A stretch of DNA of 39,308 nucleotides from Rhodospirillaceae bacterium (GTDB lineage Bacteria > Pseudomonadota > Alphaproteobacteria > SMXQ01): assembly GCA_947474495.1 (NCBI GenBank), contig CANJIM010000028.1, positions 1-39,308 on the forward strand, read 5' to 3'. A program made the translations under genes and the position numbers. Positions 33,018 through 39,308 of the stretch are shown here, in pieces. The first letter of the stretch is position 1, and each line of letters begins with the position of its first letter. Under the pieces are notes generated by a model, which saw nothing but the letters and a program-made list of their open reading frames with translations, ran no database searches and was not told where the DNA came from.

Positions 33018-33796
33018 AAGCGCTGCTGGATCGCCTGGCGCCGCTCGCCCTCGGCCTCATTGGTCTCGCCCTGTGGGAAGGCCTGACGCGGCTTTACGCC
33101 GTGCCGGTCTATGTGCTGCCGGGACCGCTCTTGATCGCCCAAACGCTTTGGCTGGACGGCGCCAGCCTGCTCGGATCGTTGTGGATCACGCTGCGCATCA
33201 CCGCGCTCGCTTTGCTCGCCGCAACGCTCGGCGGCGTCGGCCTCGCCGTGGTCATGGCACAATCGCGCCTTATCGAGCGCAGCCTGTTTCCCTACGCCGT
33301 GATCGCCCAGGTCACGCCGGTCGTCGCCATCGCGCCGCTCATCATCATCTGGGCCGACAACACGACGCTGGCGCTCGTCATCTGCGCCTGGATCGTCGCC
33401 TTCTTCCCCATCGTCGCCGCCACCATGACCGGCCTGAACGCGGCCGAGAAAAACCTGCGCGACCTGTTCCGCCTCTATGGCGCGGGGCGCTGGCAGACCT
33501 TGCGCCTGCTGCGCGCGCCGGCCGCGCTGCCCTATTTCCTCACCGGCCTGCGCGTGTCGGGCGGTCTGTCGCTGGTCGGCGCCGTGGTGGCGGAGTTCGT
33601 CGCCGGCACCGGCGGCGCCGAAACCGGCCTTGCCTTTCGCATCCTCGAATCGGGCTATCGCCTGCAGATTCCACGACTGTTCGCGGCGCTGGTGATGCTC
33701 GCTGGCGCCGGCATCGCCATCTATATGGCGCTCGACCTGCTGTCGCGCCTGATTCTGCGCCGCTGGCATGACAGTGCGCTCAAGGAGCCCAGCTGA
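33014..33796 (+). CDS. ABC transporter permease
   Basis: A 260-residue inner-membrane subunit of the same importer, with about six hydrophobic helices (for example LAPLALGLIGLALWEGL, ITALALLAATLGGVGLAVVM, and VIAQVTPVVAIAPLIIIW). The EAA-type coupling loop that contacts the ATPase is around NAAEKNLRDLFRLYGAGRWQ, residues 136-155. Its ATG overlaps the ATPase stop by 4 bases. It is the last gene of the unit; 154 bases separate it from the oxygenase gene. Confidence 0.92.
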   Translation: MKALLDRLAPLALGLIGLALWEGLTRLYAVPVYVLPGPLLIAQTLWLDGASLLGSLWITLRITALALLAATLGGVGLAVVMAQSRLIERSLFPYAVIAQVTPVVAIAPLIIIWADNTTLALVICAWIVAFFPIVAATMTGLNAAEKNLRDLFRLYGAGRWQTLRLLRAPAALPYFLTGLRVSGGLSLVGAVVAEFVAGTGGAETGLAFRILESGYRLQIPRLFAALVMLAGAGIAIYMALDLLSRLILRRWHDSALKEPS

Positions 33797-33827
33797 CACG
33801 CAGCGCCGATTTGCGCAGCAGCCGGCA

Positions 33828-33857
33828 TTGTCAGGTTGAAAAATCCTCAACAATAAA
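33828..33857 (+). promoter_or_regulatory. Possible promoter of the 2OG-oxygenase gene
   Basis: TTGTCA (33828-33833) and AATAAA (33852-33857) with an 18-base spacer form a moderate sigma-70-like promoter in an AT-rich gap. It would give a leader of about 85 bases before the ATG at 33951. It overlaps the inverted repeat at 33837-33864. The rest of the gap has no gene. Confidence 0.35.
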
Positions 33858-33864
33858 TTTTTCA
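33837..33864. promoter_or_regulatory. 8-bp inverted repeat, candidate operator
   Basis: TGAAAAAT (33837-33844) and ATTTTTCA (33857-33864) are perfect inverted repeats separated by 12 bases, so half-site centres are 20 bases, two helical turns, apart. They sit over the possible promoter of the oxygenase gene, where a dimeric regulator could act. The arms are AT-rich with no GC stem, so a terminator is unlikely. No regulator gene is nearby in the window. Confidence 0.45.
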
Positions 33865-33950
33865 CCCGGCCTCATTTTTCTCTAACGTCTGGTTGCCCCA
33901 GGACTTCAGCCACGCCCTGCGGGCCATCTGTCAAACCGGAGCCCAGCCGC

Positions 33951-34985
33951 ATGTTGCCGACCGCCAGCAAACTCGCCTTCACCGACGTGCCCGTTGTCGA
34001 TATGGCGCCGGCCTGGTCGGGCGATCCAGCCGCGCGCCGCCGTCTTGCCGCCGATATCGCCGAGGCCTGCGGGCGCGTCGGCTTCATGTACATCAAGAAC
34101 CACGGTATGGCGCAGGCCGACATCGACGCCATCTTCAAGACGGCGCAGGATTTCCACAACCTGCCGGTCGAAGCGAAGATGGAAGTGTCGTTGACCAAGA
34201 ACAATCATGCCCAGGGCTATCTGCATGGCATGACCAAGGGCACCGAAAAGACGATTTCGGCCAATTTGCAGGAAGCCTTCCAGATCCGCCGGCCGCTCGC
34301 CGAGGACGACCCCGACCTGCTGGCCGGCAAGCCCATTCACGGACGGATTCCCTGGCCGAGCGCCATGCCGGACCTGCAGCCGCGCATGATGGCCTATTAC
34401 AACAAGATCAACGATGTCGGCTACGAACTGCTCAAGCTGTTCGAGTTGAGCCTCGATTTCCCCGAAGGCCACCTCAAGCAATATTTCAAGAAAGACATGA
34501 ACTCGCTGCGGCTGCTGCACTATCCGCCGCAGAAGCCCGATGAGGACGGCGTGCATCTCGGCGCCCGCGCCCATACCGATACCAACGCCTTCACCATCCT
34601 GGCGCAAGATTCCAACGGCGGTCTCGAGGTGCGCAACCGCGCCGGCGACTGGGTCGGCATCCCGCCGATCGACGGCACCTTCGTCGTCAATGTCGGCGAA
34701 GTGCTGAAGGTGTGGACCGACGGCGTCTTCTCCTCGACGCTGCACCGGGTCATCAACCGCTCCGGCAATCGCCGCTATTCGATTCCGTTCTTCATGTACC
34801 CGAGCTACGACGCCGTCATTCAACCGCTGATCAAGAACCCCGATCCGAGCAACATCGCGCCGGAAGACCTGCACACCTCGATGCCGCGCGACAAGCCGTT
34901 CATTTACGGTGAATTGAAATCGCGCAGCACCGCCAAGATCATGCCCGGCAATGTCGCCACCGCCCCAGTGAAGGACAACTATTAA
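33951..34985 (+). CDS. 2-oxoglutarate/Fe(II)-dependent oxygenase (isopenicillin N synthase-like)
   Basis: A 344-residue non-heme iron oxygenase. The N-terminal DIOX_N part includes VPVVDMAPAW, CGRVGFMYIKNHGMAQADID and AKMEVSLTKNNHAQGYL. The iron triad is visible: His208 and Asp210 in AHTDTNAFTIL and His265 in STLHRVINRSG. Arg275 and Ser277 in NRRYSIPFFMYP bind 2-oxoglutarate. The substrate is not predictable. GGAG precedes the ATG by nine bases. A DUF1330 gene starts one base after its stop, so the two are cotranscribed. Confidence 0.9.
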   Translation: MLPTASKLAFTDVPVVDMAPAWSGDPAARRRLAADIAEACGRVGFMYIKNHGMAQADIDAIFKTAQDFHNLPVEAKMEVSLTKNNHAQGYLHGMTKGTEKTISANLQEAFQIRRPLAEDDPDLLAGKPIHGRIPWPSAMPDLQPRMMAYYNKINDVGYELLKLFELSLDFPEGHLKQYFKKDMNSLRLLHYPPQKPDEDGVHLGARAHTDTNAFTILAQDSNGGLEVRNRAGDWVGIPPIDGTFVVNVGEVLKVWTDGVFSSTLHRVINRSGNRRYSIPFFMYPSYDAVIQPLIKNPDPSNIAPEDLHTSMPRDKPFIYGELKSRSTAKIMPGNVATAPVKDNY

Positions 34986-34986
34986 G

Positions 34987-35286
34987 ATGACCGCTTATGT
35001 GATCGGCGAAGTGCAAATCACCAATCCGGAGGGCATGAAGGGCTACGGCCCGATGGTCGCCGCTGCCGTGAAGCAGTATGGCGGCCGTTATCTGGCGCGC
35101 GGCGCGACGCCGAAGGTGCTGGAGGGCGGCCCGGCCCACAATATCCTGATCATCGAATTCGACGATGCGGCGGCGGCGGAACGCTGGTTCGCCTCGCCCG
35201 AATATGCCGCGGCCAAAGCGATCCGGCAGGGCTCGTCCAATCTCCGCCTGATCCTGGTCGAAGACACCGTCAAGAGCGTCACCTGA
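34987..35286 (+). CDS. DUF1330 domain protein
   Basis: A 99-residue protein of the DUF1330 family, a ferredoxin-like alpha/beta dimer fold. It has the family pattern AYVIGEVQITNPEGMKGY, VAAAVKQYGGRYLARG, and IIEFDDAAAAERWFASPEYAAAKAIRQ. Members are common beside catabolic or oxidative genes but have no agreed activity. Its ATG is one base from the oxygenase stop. A terminator-like hairpin follows at 35301-35331. Confidence 0.92.
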   Translation: MTAYVIGEVQITNPEGMKGYGPMVAAAVKQYGGRYLARGATPKVLEGGPAHNILIIEFDDAAAAERWFASPEYAAAKAIRQGSSNLRLILVEDTVKSVT

Positions 35287-35300
35287 TGCGCCGCCGCCTC

Positions 35301-35331
35301 AGCGGCGCCGTCCGGCCCTTCGCCGCTTTTT
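35301..35331 (+). terminator. Rho-independent terminator after the DUF1330 gene
   Basis: AGCGGCG (35301-35307) pairs with CGCCGCT (35321-35327) around a 13-base loop and is followed by a short T-run to 35331. It would end plus-strand transcription 15 bases after the DUF1330 stop. Its 3' edge overlaps the stop codon of the convergent monooxygenase gene. Confidence 0.6.
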
Positions 35332-36556
35332 AAGCGGCCGCATCCGGCAAGACGATCTCGTTGGCGCGGCGTAGACTCTCGAACATGCCGGAGCGCAGCA
35401 TGAACTTGCGCGCCCGCTCGGGATCGCCGGAAATCTCGCGCAGTTCCTGCAGGAACTTGGCGCGCGTTGCCGGGTCCTTGGCTTCCAGGCGCTTCTTGTT
35501 CTGGATCGTCTGCTCCTGCACGAACTCGGTCGCCACCGTGCGGCGCTGCAGGTCGTACAATTCGAGCAGGCGCTCCGTCTCGCCGTGCCAGACACGGCCG
35601 AGCTTCTCGCCGAGATTAATGGCGTCGTGAATGCCGCCGTTGAGGCCCATGCCGCCGATCGGATTGTTCACATGCGCCGAATCGCCCGCCAACACGACGC
35701 GGCCCTTGTAGAAGGTCGCGGCGACGCGCTGGTGAATTTTATAGAGATTGCGGTGAACGATCTCGTAGGGCTCACCCAGCGGGAAGAACTTCTGCAGCCG
35801 CGCCTGGGCGCTGGCGTCGCTGAGAATCTCTTCGTCGCTCTGATTGGGGTCGGTCGGGAACACCAGACGCCATAGGCCGGGCGGCGCATAGCCGGCGACC
35901 TTGAAGCAATTGCACCACTCGTCGGGGTCGGCGATGTAGTTGCGGAAGCAGAAGCCGCGATTGGCCTCGAAATCGAACGGCGTGGTGAAGACGACGAAAC
36001 GCTCGGGAAAGGTGAAGCCTTCAAACGGCACATCGATCGCCTTGCGCACGCGCGAGCGCCCGCCGTCCGAACCGATCAGGTAGCTGCCTTTGAAGCTCTT
36101 CGGACCTTTCGGCGTGTCGCAGGTGAGCGTGACGCCATTCTCGTCCTGCGTCACGTCGCTGACCGGATGATCGAACAGCAGCTCGCAGAGCGGCTCCTTC
36201 TCCAGCAGGCTCTGCAGATGATAGGACAGTTTGAACTGCTCGCACTGCACGACATAGGGAAACTTGGTGTCGTTCTTCAGCAGCTTATGATCGAACAAGG
36301 CGACGCGCTCGCCGGTCGGGCGGTCCCAGAAATGAAAGATCTCGGCGACCAGGCCGTGCTCGCGCACGTACGGCTCGAGTCCGAGCGTGTCGAGCAATTC
36401 GAGGGTCGCCGGATGGGTGGTGGCGGCGCGCGGATCGTCTTTCAGAGAGTCCATCGCCTCGAAGACCGTGACCGGGATGCCCTGTTTCACCAGGGACAAG
36501 GCGCACAGCAGCCCCACGGGGCCGGCGCCGGCGATCAGAATGCGGTCTTTAGCCAT
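35330..36556 (-). CDS. FAD-dependent monooxygenase (aromatic hydroxylase type)
   Basis: A 408-residue flavoprotein of the p-hydroxybenzoate hydroxylase/UbiH superfamily. The Rossmann motif ILIAGAGPVGLLCALSL lies at residues 6-22, the second FAD motif YLIGSDGGRSRVRKAI near 160-175, and the C-terminal FAD motif RVVLAGDSAHVNNPIGGMGLNGGIHDAINLGEKL near 285-318. It probably hydroxylates an aromatic or related ring with NAD(P)H and oxygen. The ATG follows AGAGGAAG. Upstream, AGGCTC and GAGCCT (36586-36608) can form a hairpin in its leader. It is convergent with the 2OG-oxygenase pair; shared substrate is an inference. Confidence 0.9.
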   Translation of the reverse strand: MAKDRILIAGAGPVGLLCALSLVKQGIPVTVFEAMDSLKDDPRAATTHPATLELLDTLGLEPYVREHGLVAEIFHFWDRPTGERVALFDHKLLKNDTKFPYVVQCEQFKLSYHLQSLLEKEPLCELLFDHPVSDVTQDENGVTLTCDTPKGPKSFKGSYLIGSDGGRSRVRKAIDVPFEGFTFPERFVVFTTPFDFEANRGFCFRNYIADPDEWCNCFKVAGYAPPGLWRLVFPTDPNQSDEEILSDASAQARLQKFFPLGEPYEIVHRNLYKIHQRVAATFYKGRVVLAGDSAHVNNPIGGMGLNGGIHDAINLGEKLGRVWHGETERLLELYDLQRRTVATEFVQEQTIQNKKRLEAKDPATRAKFLQELREISGDPERARKFMLRSGMFESLRRANEIVLPDAAA

Positions 36557-36585
36557 CGACAGTCTTCCTCTTTCTAGCGTGACGC

Positions 36586-36608
36586 AGGCTCACCGAGGCG
36601 GCGAGCCT
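36586..36608 (-). promoter_or_regulatory. Leader hairpin upstream of the FAD monooxygenase gene
   Basis: AGGCTC (36586-36591) and GAGCCT (36603-36608) form a 6-bp stem with an 11-base loop, 30 bases before the monooxygenase ATG on the minus strand. No T-run follows, so it is not a terminator by itself. The 143-base gap to the permease gene shows no other supported site beyond a weak CCCCT/AGGGG stem at 36673-36689. Confidence 0.3.
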
Positions 36609-36699
36609 CATTCGAGATATTCTCCCATCCCGCGAAGGATAAGAGCAAAAAAGCACGTTCGCGGATTGAACGCCCCTCAACTATAGGGGGTGTGACCGC

Positions 36700-37527
36700 C
36701 TAGGCCGCTTCGCGGCCTGAAATTTCGGTTTGCCACGGCGCAATACGGCGTTCAAGCCAGCCGACCAGCGAGGTCAACCCGACCGCCATGACCATGAGGA
36801 TGATAACCGGCACGAACATCGCCGCCGTGTCGAATTGGTTGGCGGTATTGATGATAATGCCGCCGAGACCAGAAATAGCCGTGAAGAATTCCGCCACCAC
36901 CATAGCGATCACCGCCTTGCCGATGGCGAGCTTCAGTCCGGCGACGATATAGGGCAGCGTGGCGGGCAGCACGATCTTCCACAGAATCGCCAAGGGCGAG
37001 GCAACAAACGAGGTGCCGACTTCGATCTGTGTTTTCGGCACGGCGCGAACGCCTTCCCAGGTATTGATGCAGATCGGAAAGATCGACAGGGTAAAGATGA
37101 TCGCCATCTTCACTGTGAAGCCGAGACCGAACCACAGCATGAACAGCGGCACCAGGGCGACCAGCGGCATGGCGTAGCCGGCGGTGATATAGATGCCGAG
37201 GGCGGCTTCCACCGTGCGATAGCGCCCGATCAGCAAGCCGAGCGGAATGCCGACGATCATGGCGAGCAGATAGCCGGCGGCGAAGGGCTGCAGGCTCGAA
37301 ATGATCGCCTTCATCAACTCGCCGGTTTCGGCCATGCGCACGCCAGCCTTCCAGATGGCACTGGGATAGGAGCCGAACAGCGGGTTCATACCCGGCCCGG
37401 CCAATTCCCAAACCGTGCCGACGACGATCAGCGACAGCGCCGTGATATAGCCGTTGGCGAGCCGGAATTTGGCGCGCGGGACGACGACGTCGGCGGCTTT
37501 CTCGGCAGGAAGCGCTTTATCTGTCAT
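36700..37527 (-). CDS. ABC transporter permease (second importer)
   Basis: A 275-residue membrane subunit of a NitT/TauT-type importer. About six hydrophobic segments are visible, including ITALSLIVVGTVWELAG, LLAMIVGIPLGLLIG and VALVPLFMLWFGLGF. The EAA-like loop is near NTWEGVRAVPKTQIEVGTSF. The gene lies 31 bases after the ATPase gene, completing the order binding protein, ATPase, permease on the minus strand. Confidence 0.92.
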   Translation of the reverse strand: MTDKALPAEKAADVVVPRAKFRLANGYITALSLIVVGTVWELAGPGMNPLFGSYPSAIWKAGVRMAETGELMKAIISSLQPFAAGYLLAMIVGIPLGLLIGRYRTVEAALGIYITAGYAMPLVALVPLFMLWFGLGFTVKMAIIFTLSIFPICINTWEGVRAVPKTQIEVGTSFVASPLAILWKIVLPATLPYIVAGLKLAIGKAVIAMVVAEFFTAISGLGGIIINTANQFDTAAMFVPVIILMVMAVGLTSLVGWLERRIAPWQTEISGREAA

Positions 37528-37558
37528 GGCAGTCTCCGCACGTCACGTCGTTCTTCGA

Positions 37559-38362
37559 TCAATGGAGCACGCTGGAAATGGCGCCGGCATGCAGCGCCTT
37601 CCAGATCAGATAGCGCTTCTGCACGAATTCATCATGGGCCCGCACCGCCACCACGTCGCCGCGCGGCCGCGGCCGCGGCAGGTTGATGTCGATGATATCC
37701 TGCACTTCACCCTTGGTCATGAGCACGACGCGATCGGCAAGCAGCACCGCTTCATCCAAGTCATGCGTGACGAAGATGATCGTCTTGCCGGTCTTGGCAT
37801 GGATCGACAAAAGTTCAGCTTGTAGAACCTCGCGCGTTTGGGCATCGAGCGCGCCGAACGGTTCGTCCATCAGCAGCACGGCGGGATCGATCGCCAAGGC
37901 GCGGGCGATGCCGACACGCTGCTTCATACCGCCCGAAAGCTGATGCGGCCGGCGGCCCATCGACTCCTTCAGCCCGACCAGTTCGAGATAGCTTTCGGCC
38001 CGCTCGGTCAGCTCCTTGCCGCGCAGGCCTTTCATCTCCAGGCCGAATTTGACGTTGCCGAGGGCGGTCCGCCAGGGCAGCAGCTCGGCATGCTGGAACA
38101 CCATGCCACGATCATGGCCGCAGCCCTGCACATGCTTGCCGGCAACACGCACCTCGCCGGCACTGGCCGATTCCAGCCCCATGATGATGCGCAGCGCCGT
38201 GGTCTTGCCGCAACCGCTCGGTCCGGTGAGCGCGACGATTTCGCCGGGCCGCACCGAGAAGGACACCCCCTTCAAGGCATTCACCAGCTGTGCTTGACCG
38301 CCGACTTGCAGAACGAACGTCTTGACGACGTCCTTGAGCACGACCTCAGCCATGGGTGCCAT
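37559..38362 (-). CDS. ABC transporter ATP-binding protein (second importer)
   Basis: A 267-residue ATPase with Walker A GPSGCGKTT near residue 47, LSGGMKQRVGIARAL signature, Walker B VLLMDEPFGALDAQTRE and switch FVTHDLDEAVLLADRVVLM, all intact and typical of TauB/SsuB. Two in-frame ATGs lie nine bases apart (38362 and 38353), with no clear ribosome site for either. It begins 12 bases after the binding-protein stop and is followed by the permease. Confidence 0.93.
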   Translation of the reverse strand: MAPMAEVVLKDVVKTFVLQVGGQAQLVNALKGVSFSVRPGEIVALTGPSGCGKTTALRIIMGLESASAGEVRVAGKHVQGCGHDRGMVFQHAELLPWRTALGNVKFGLEMKGLRGKELTERAESYLELVGLKESMGRRPHQLSGGMKQRVGIARALAIDPAVLLMDEPFGALDAQTREVLQAELLSIHAKTGKTIIFVTHDLDEAVLLADRVVLMTKGEVQDIIDINLPRPRPRGDVVAVRAHDEFVQKRYLIWKALHAGAISSVLH

Positions 38363-38374
38363 ATAATGCGCGGC

Positions 38375-39308
38375 TCACTTCTTCGTCGCGACGAGCTTGA
38401 GCGCGTCGTCGCGCACGGCAGGCACCACCATGGCGTTGAGGTCGATGGGCTTTTCCATCTGGCCGACCTCGATGGTGAGGTCCATCAGGAACTTCAGCTT
38501 ATCCATCGGAAAGGGGAAGGTCGGGTCGATCGAATCGGACTCGACGGCGTCCTTGCGGACGAAGGCGAGACGCGGATCGTCCAATGGCAATTTCGCTTCC
38601 TTGGCCGAGAGCGCATCGACCTTCGCCGCATTGGCGGAGTCGATGGCGAACTTGAAGCCGTCCATTTCGGCGGCGAGGAACTTGACCGCCGCATCGCGCT
38701 TGGAGTTGAGCACCTTCTGGGTGGTGACTGCACAAGAGCGAATGAGATCCGGCGCCGCATCGCACATGGCGACCAACGGTTTCACGCCGTACTTCTCGCC
38801 TTCGAGGATGAACTCGTTCGAGCTCGGCGCGACGTCGATCGTCTTGGCGACCAGCGCTTTCAGGCGGTCGGCGTCGGAGCCGGCGTTGACTAGGGTCACC
38901 GATTTCGGATCGACGCCGGCGCGCGAGATCATCGCGCGGGCAGTCATGTCGGGCAAAGCGCCGGGCGCGGACACACCGATGCGTGCGCCCTTGAGATCGG
39001 CGACGAACAGCACATGCGGAATCTTCAGCCAATGGCAGCCGATGATCCGCGTATCGCCGCCGCGCGAGTTGGCCGCCATGGCGCCGGCCGGGATCGCATC
39101 GAAGCTGTCGATCTCTCCCGCCAGCAACGCGCGCAGAGCCAGCGCATCGCCGCTGAACTGCACCATCTCGATTTTGACGCCGTATTTGTCGTCGAACCCC
39201 TCGGCGGGCATGAAGATGAAGCCGGCATCCGCCTTGGCGGCCACCGTGCCGTGCTTCCACACGGGCGCTTGCTGCGCATGCGCGGGAAGAACCGCAAAGC
39301 TTAGCAAC
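38375..39308 (-). CDS. ABC transporter substrate-binding protein (second importer), 5' end at window edge
   Basis: About 310 residues are visible; the frame runs to the last base, so the true start and part of the signal peptide lie outside. The visible N-terminus LSFAVLPAHAQQAP is the end of a signal peptide with an AHA-type cleavage site. VWKHGTVAAKADAGFIFMPAEGFDDKYGVKIEMVQFSGD and LKGARIGVSAPGALPDMTARAMI match NMT1/SsuA-like periplasmic binding proteins. It differs clearly from the binding protein at 31192, so the two importers probably take different ligands or forms of a ligand. Not a duplicate. Confidence 0.88.
   Translation of the reverse strand, partial: LLSFAVLPAHAQQAPVWKHGTVAAKADAGFIFMPAEGFDDKYGVKIEMVQFSGDALALRALLAGEIDSFDAIPAGAMAANSRGGDTRIIGCHWLKIPHVLFVADLKGARIGVSAPGALPDMTARAMISRAGVDPKSVTLVNAGSDADRLKALVAKTIDVAPSSNEFILEGEKYGVKPLVAMCDAAPDLIRSCAVTTQKVLNSKRDAAVKFLAAEMDGFKFAIDSANAAKVDALSAKEAKLPLDDPRLAFVRKDAVESDSIDPTFPFPMDKLKFLMDLTIEVGQMEKPIDLNAMVVPAVRDDALKLVATKK

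Noticed and set aside
36673-36689. CCCCT/AGGGG stem as terminator of the second importer
   Set aside because: Five base pairs with no following T-run on the minus strand; too weak to call.
37838-38893. Plus-strand open frame of 351 codons opposite the second ABC transporter
   Set aside because: Lies over an ATPase and binding-protein gene whose motifs are complete on the other strand; no family features.
31192-39308. The two importers as a recent duplication
   Set aside because: Binding proteins, ATPases and permeases differ widely in sequence and start regions, and no repeated DNA flanks them.

Overview
The window is high-GC, densely coded DNA from an alphaproteobacterium, most likely Hyphomicrobiales (Rhizobiales) or a close relative. 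The evidence is its gene content and order: a B12-dependent ribonucleotide reductase, DUF2125 and ChaC genes beside exoD, a chorismate mutase-hisC-tyrC operon divergent from metX-metW, a phaR/phaA/phaB polyhydroxybutyrate region, and promoters resembling the rhizobial CTTGAC-N17-CTATAT form. This taxonomic call is an inference from gene order; no rRNA gene is present.

Layout. 1-4617: 3' end of nrdJ, a small hypothetical gene, a cytochrome b561, a ChaC-like gamma-glutamylcyclotransferase, a DUF2125 protein and ExoD. 4632-9693: an aromatic amino acid operon on the minus strand (chorismate mutase, HisC-type aminotransferase, prephenate dehydrogenase) divergent from the methionine genes metX-metW; the intergenic region carries a strong promoter with a perfect palindrome in its spacer and a structured metX leader. 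9659-12295: a methyltransferase, gloB, a glutathione S-transferase and a DUF985 cupin. 12317-18705: a broken TPR/GT41 glycosyltransferase gene, phaB, phaA, a PhaC-like hydrolase with a histone-like basic tail, and phaR. 18727-22258: an MHYT-PAS histidine kinase gene with a frameshift and a class III aminotransferase gene.

22560-31122 is the most unusual part. A small unknown gene precedes a tightly packed run: GT4 glycosyltransferase, asparagine-synthase-type amidotransferase, methyltransferase, a second GT4, a GNAT acetyltransferase fused to a C39-like cysteine peptidase, and a RimK-type ATP-grasp ligase. The glycan genes and the GNAT/C39 gene are joined by 4-base stop/start overlaps, which suggests one pathway combining sugar transfer, amidation, acetylation, peptide-bond formation and proteolysis. 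I cannot name its product.

31192-39308 holds two NitT/TauT-type ABC importers, one on each strand, flanking a 2-oxoglutarate/Fe(II) oxygenase, a DUF1330 protein and an FAD monooxygenase. It looks like an uptake-and-oxidation module for an unidentified small molecule. An 8-bp inverted repeat lies upstream of the oxygenase.

Two genes (the GT41 protein and the histidine kinase) have disrupted frames and a third locus (the PhaC-like N-terminus) is suspicious. These may be real pseudogenes or base errors in the assembly; the sequence alone cannot decide. No tRNA, rRNA, CRISPR array, insertion sequence or prophage gene was seen.
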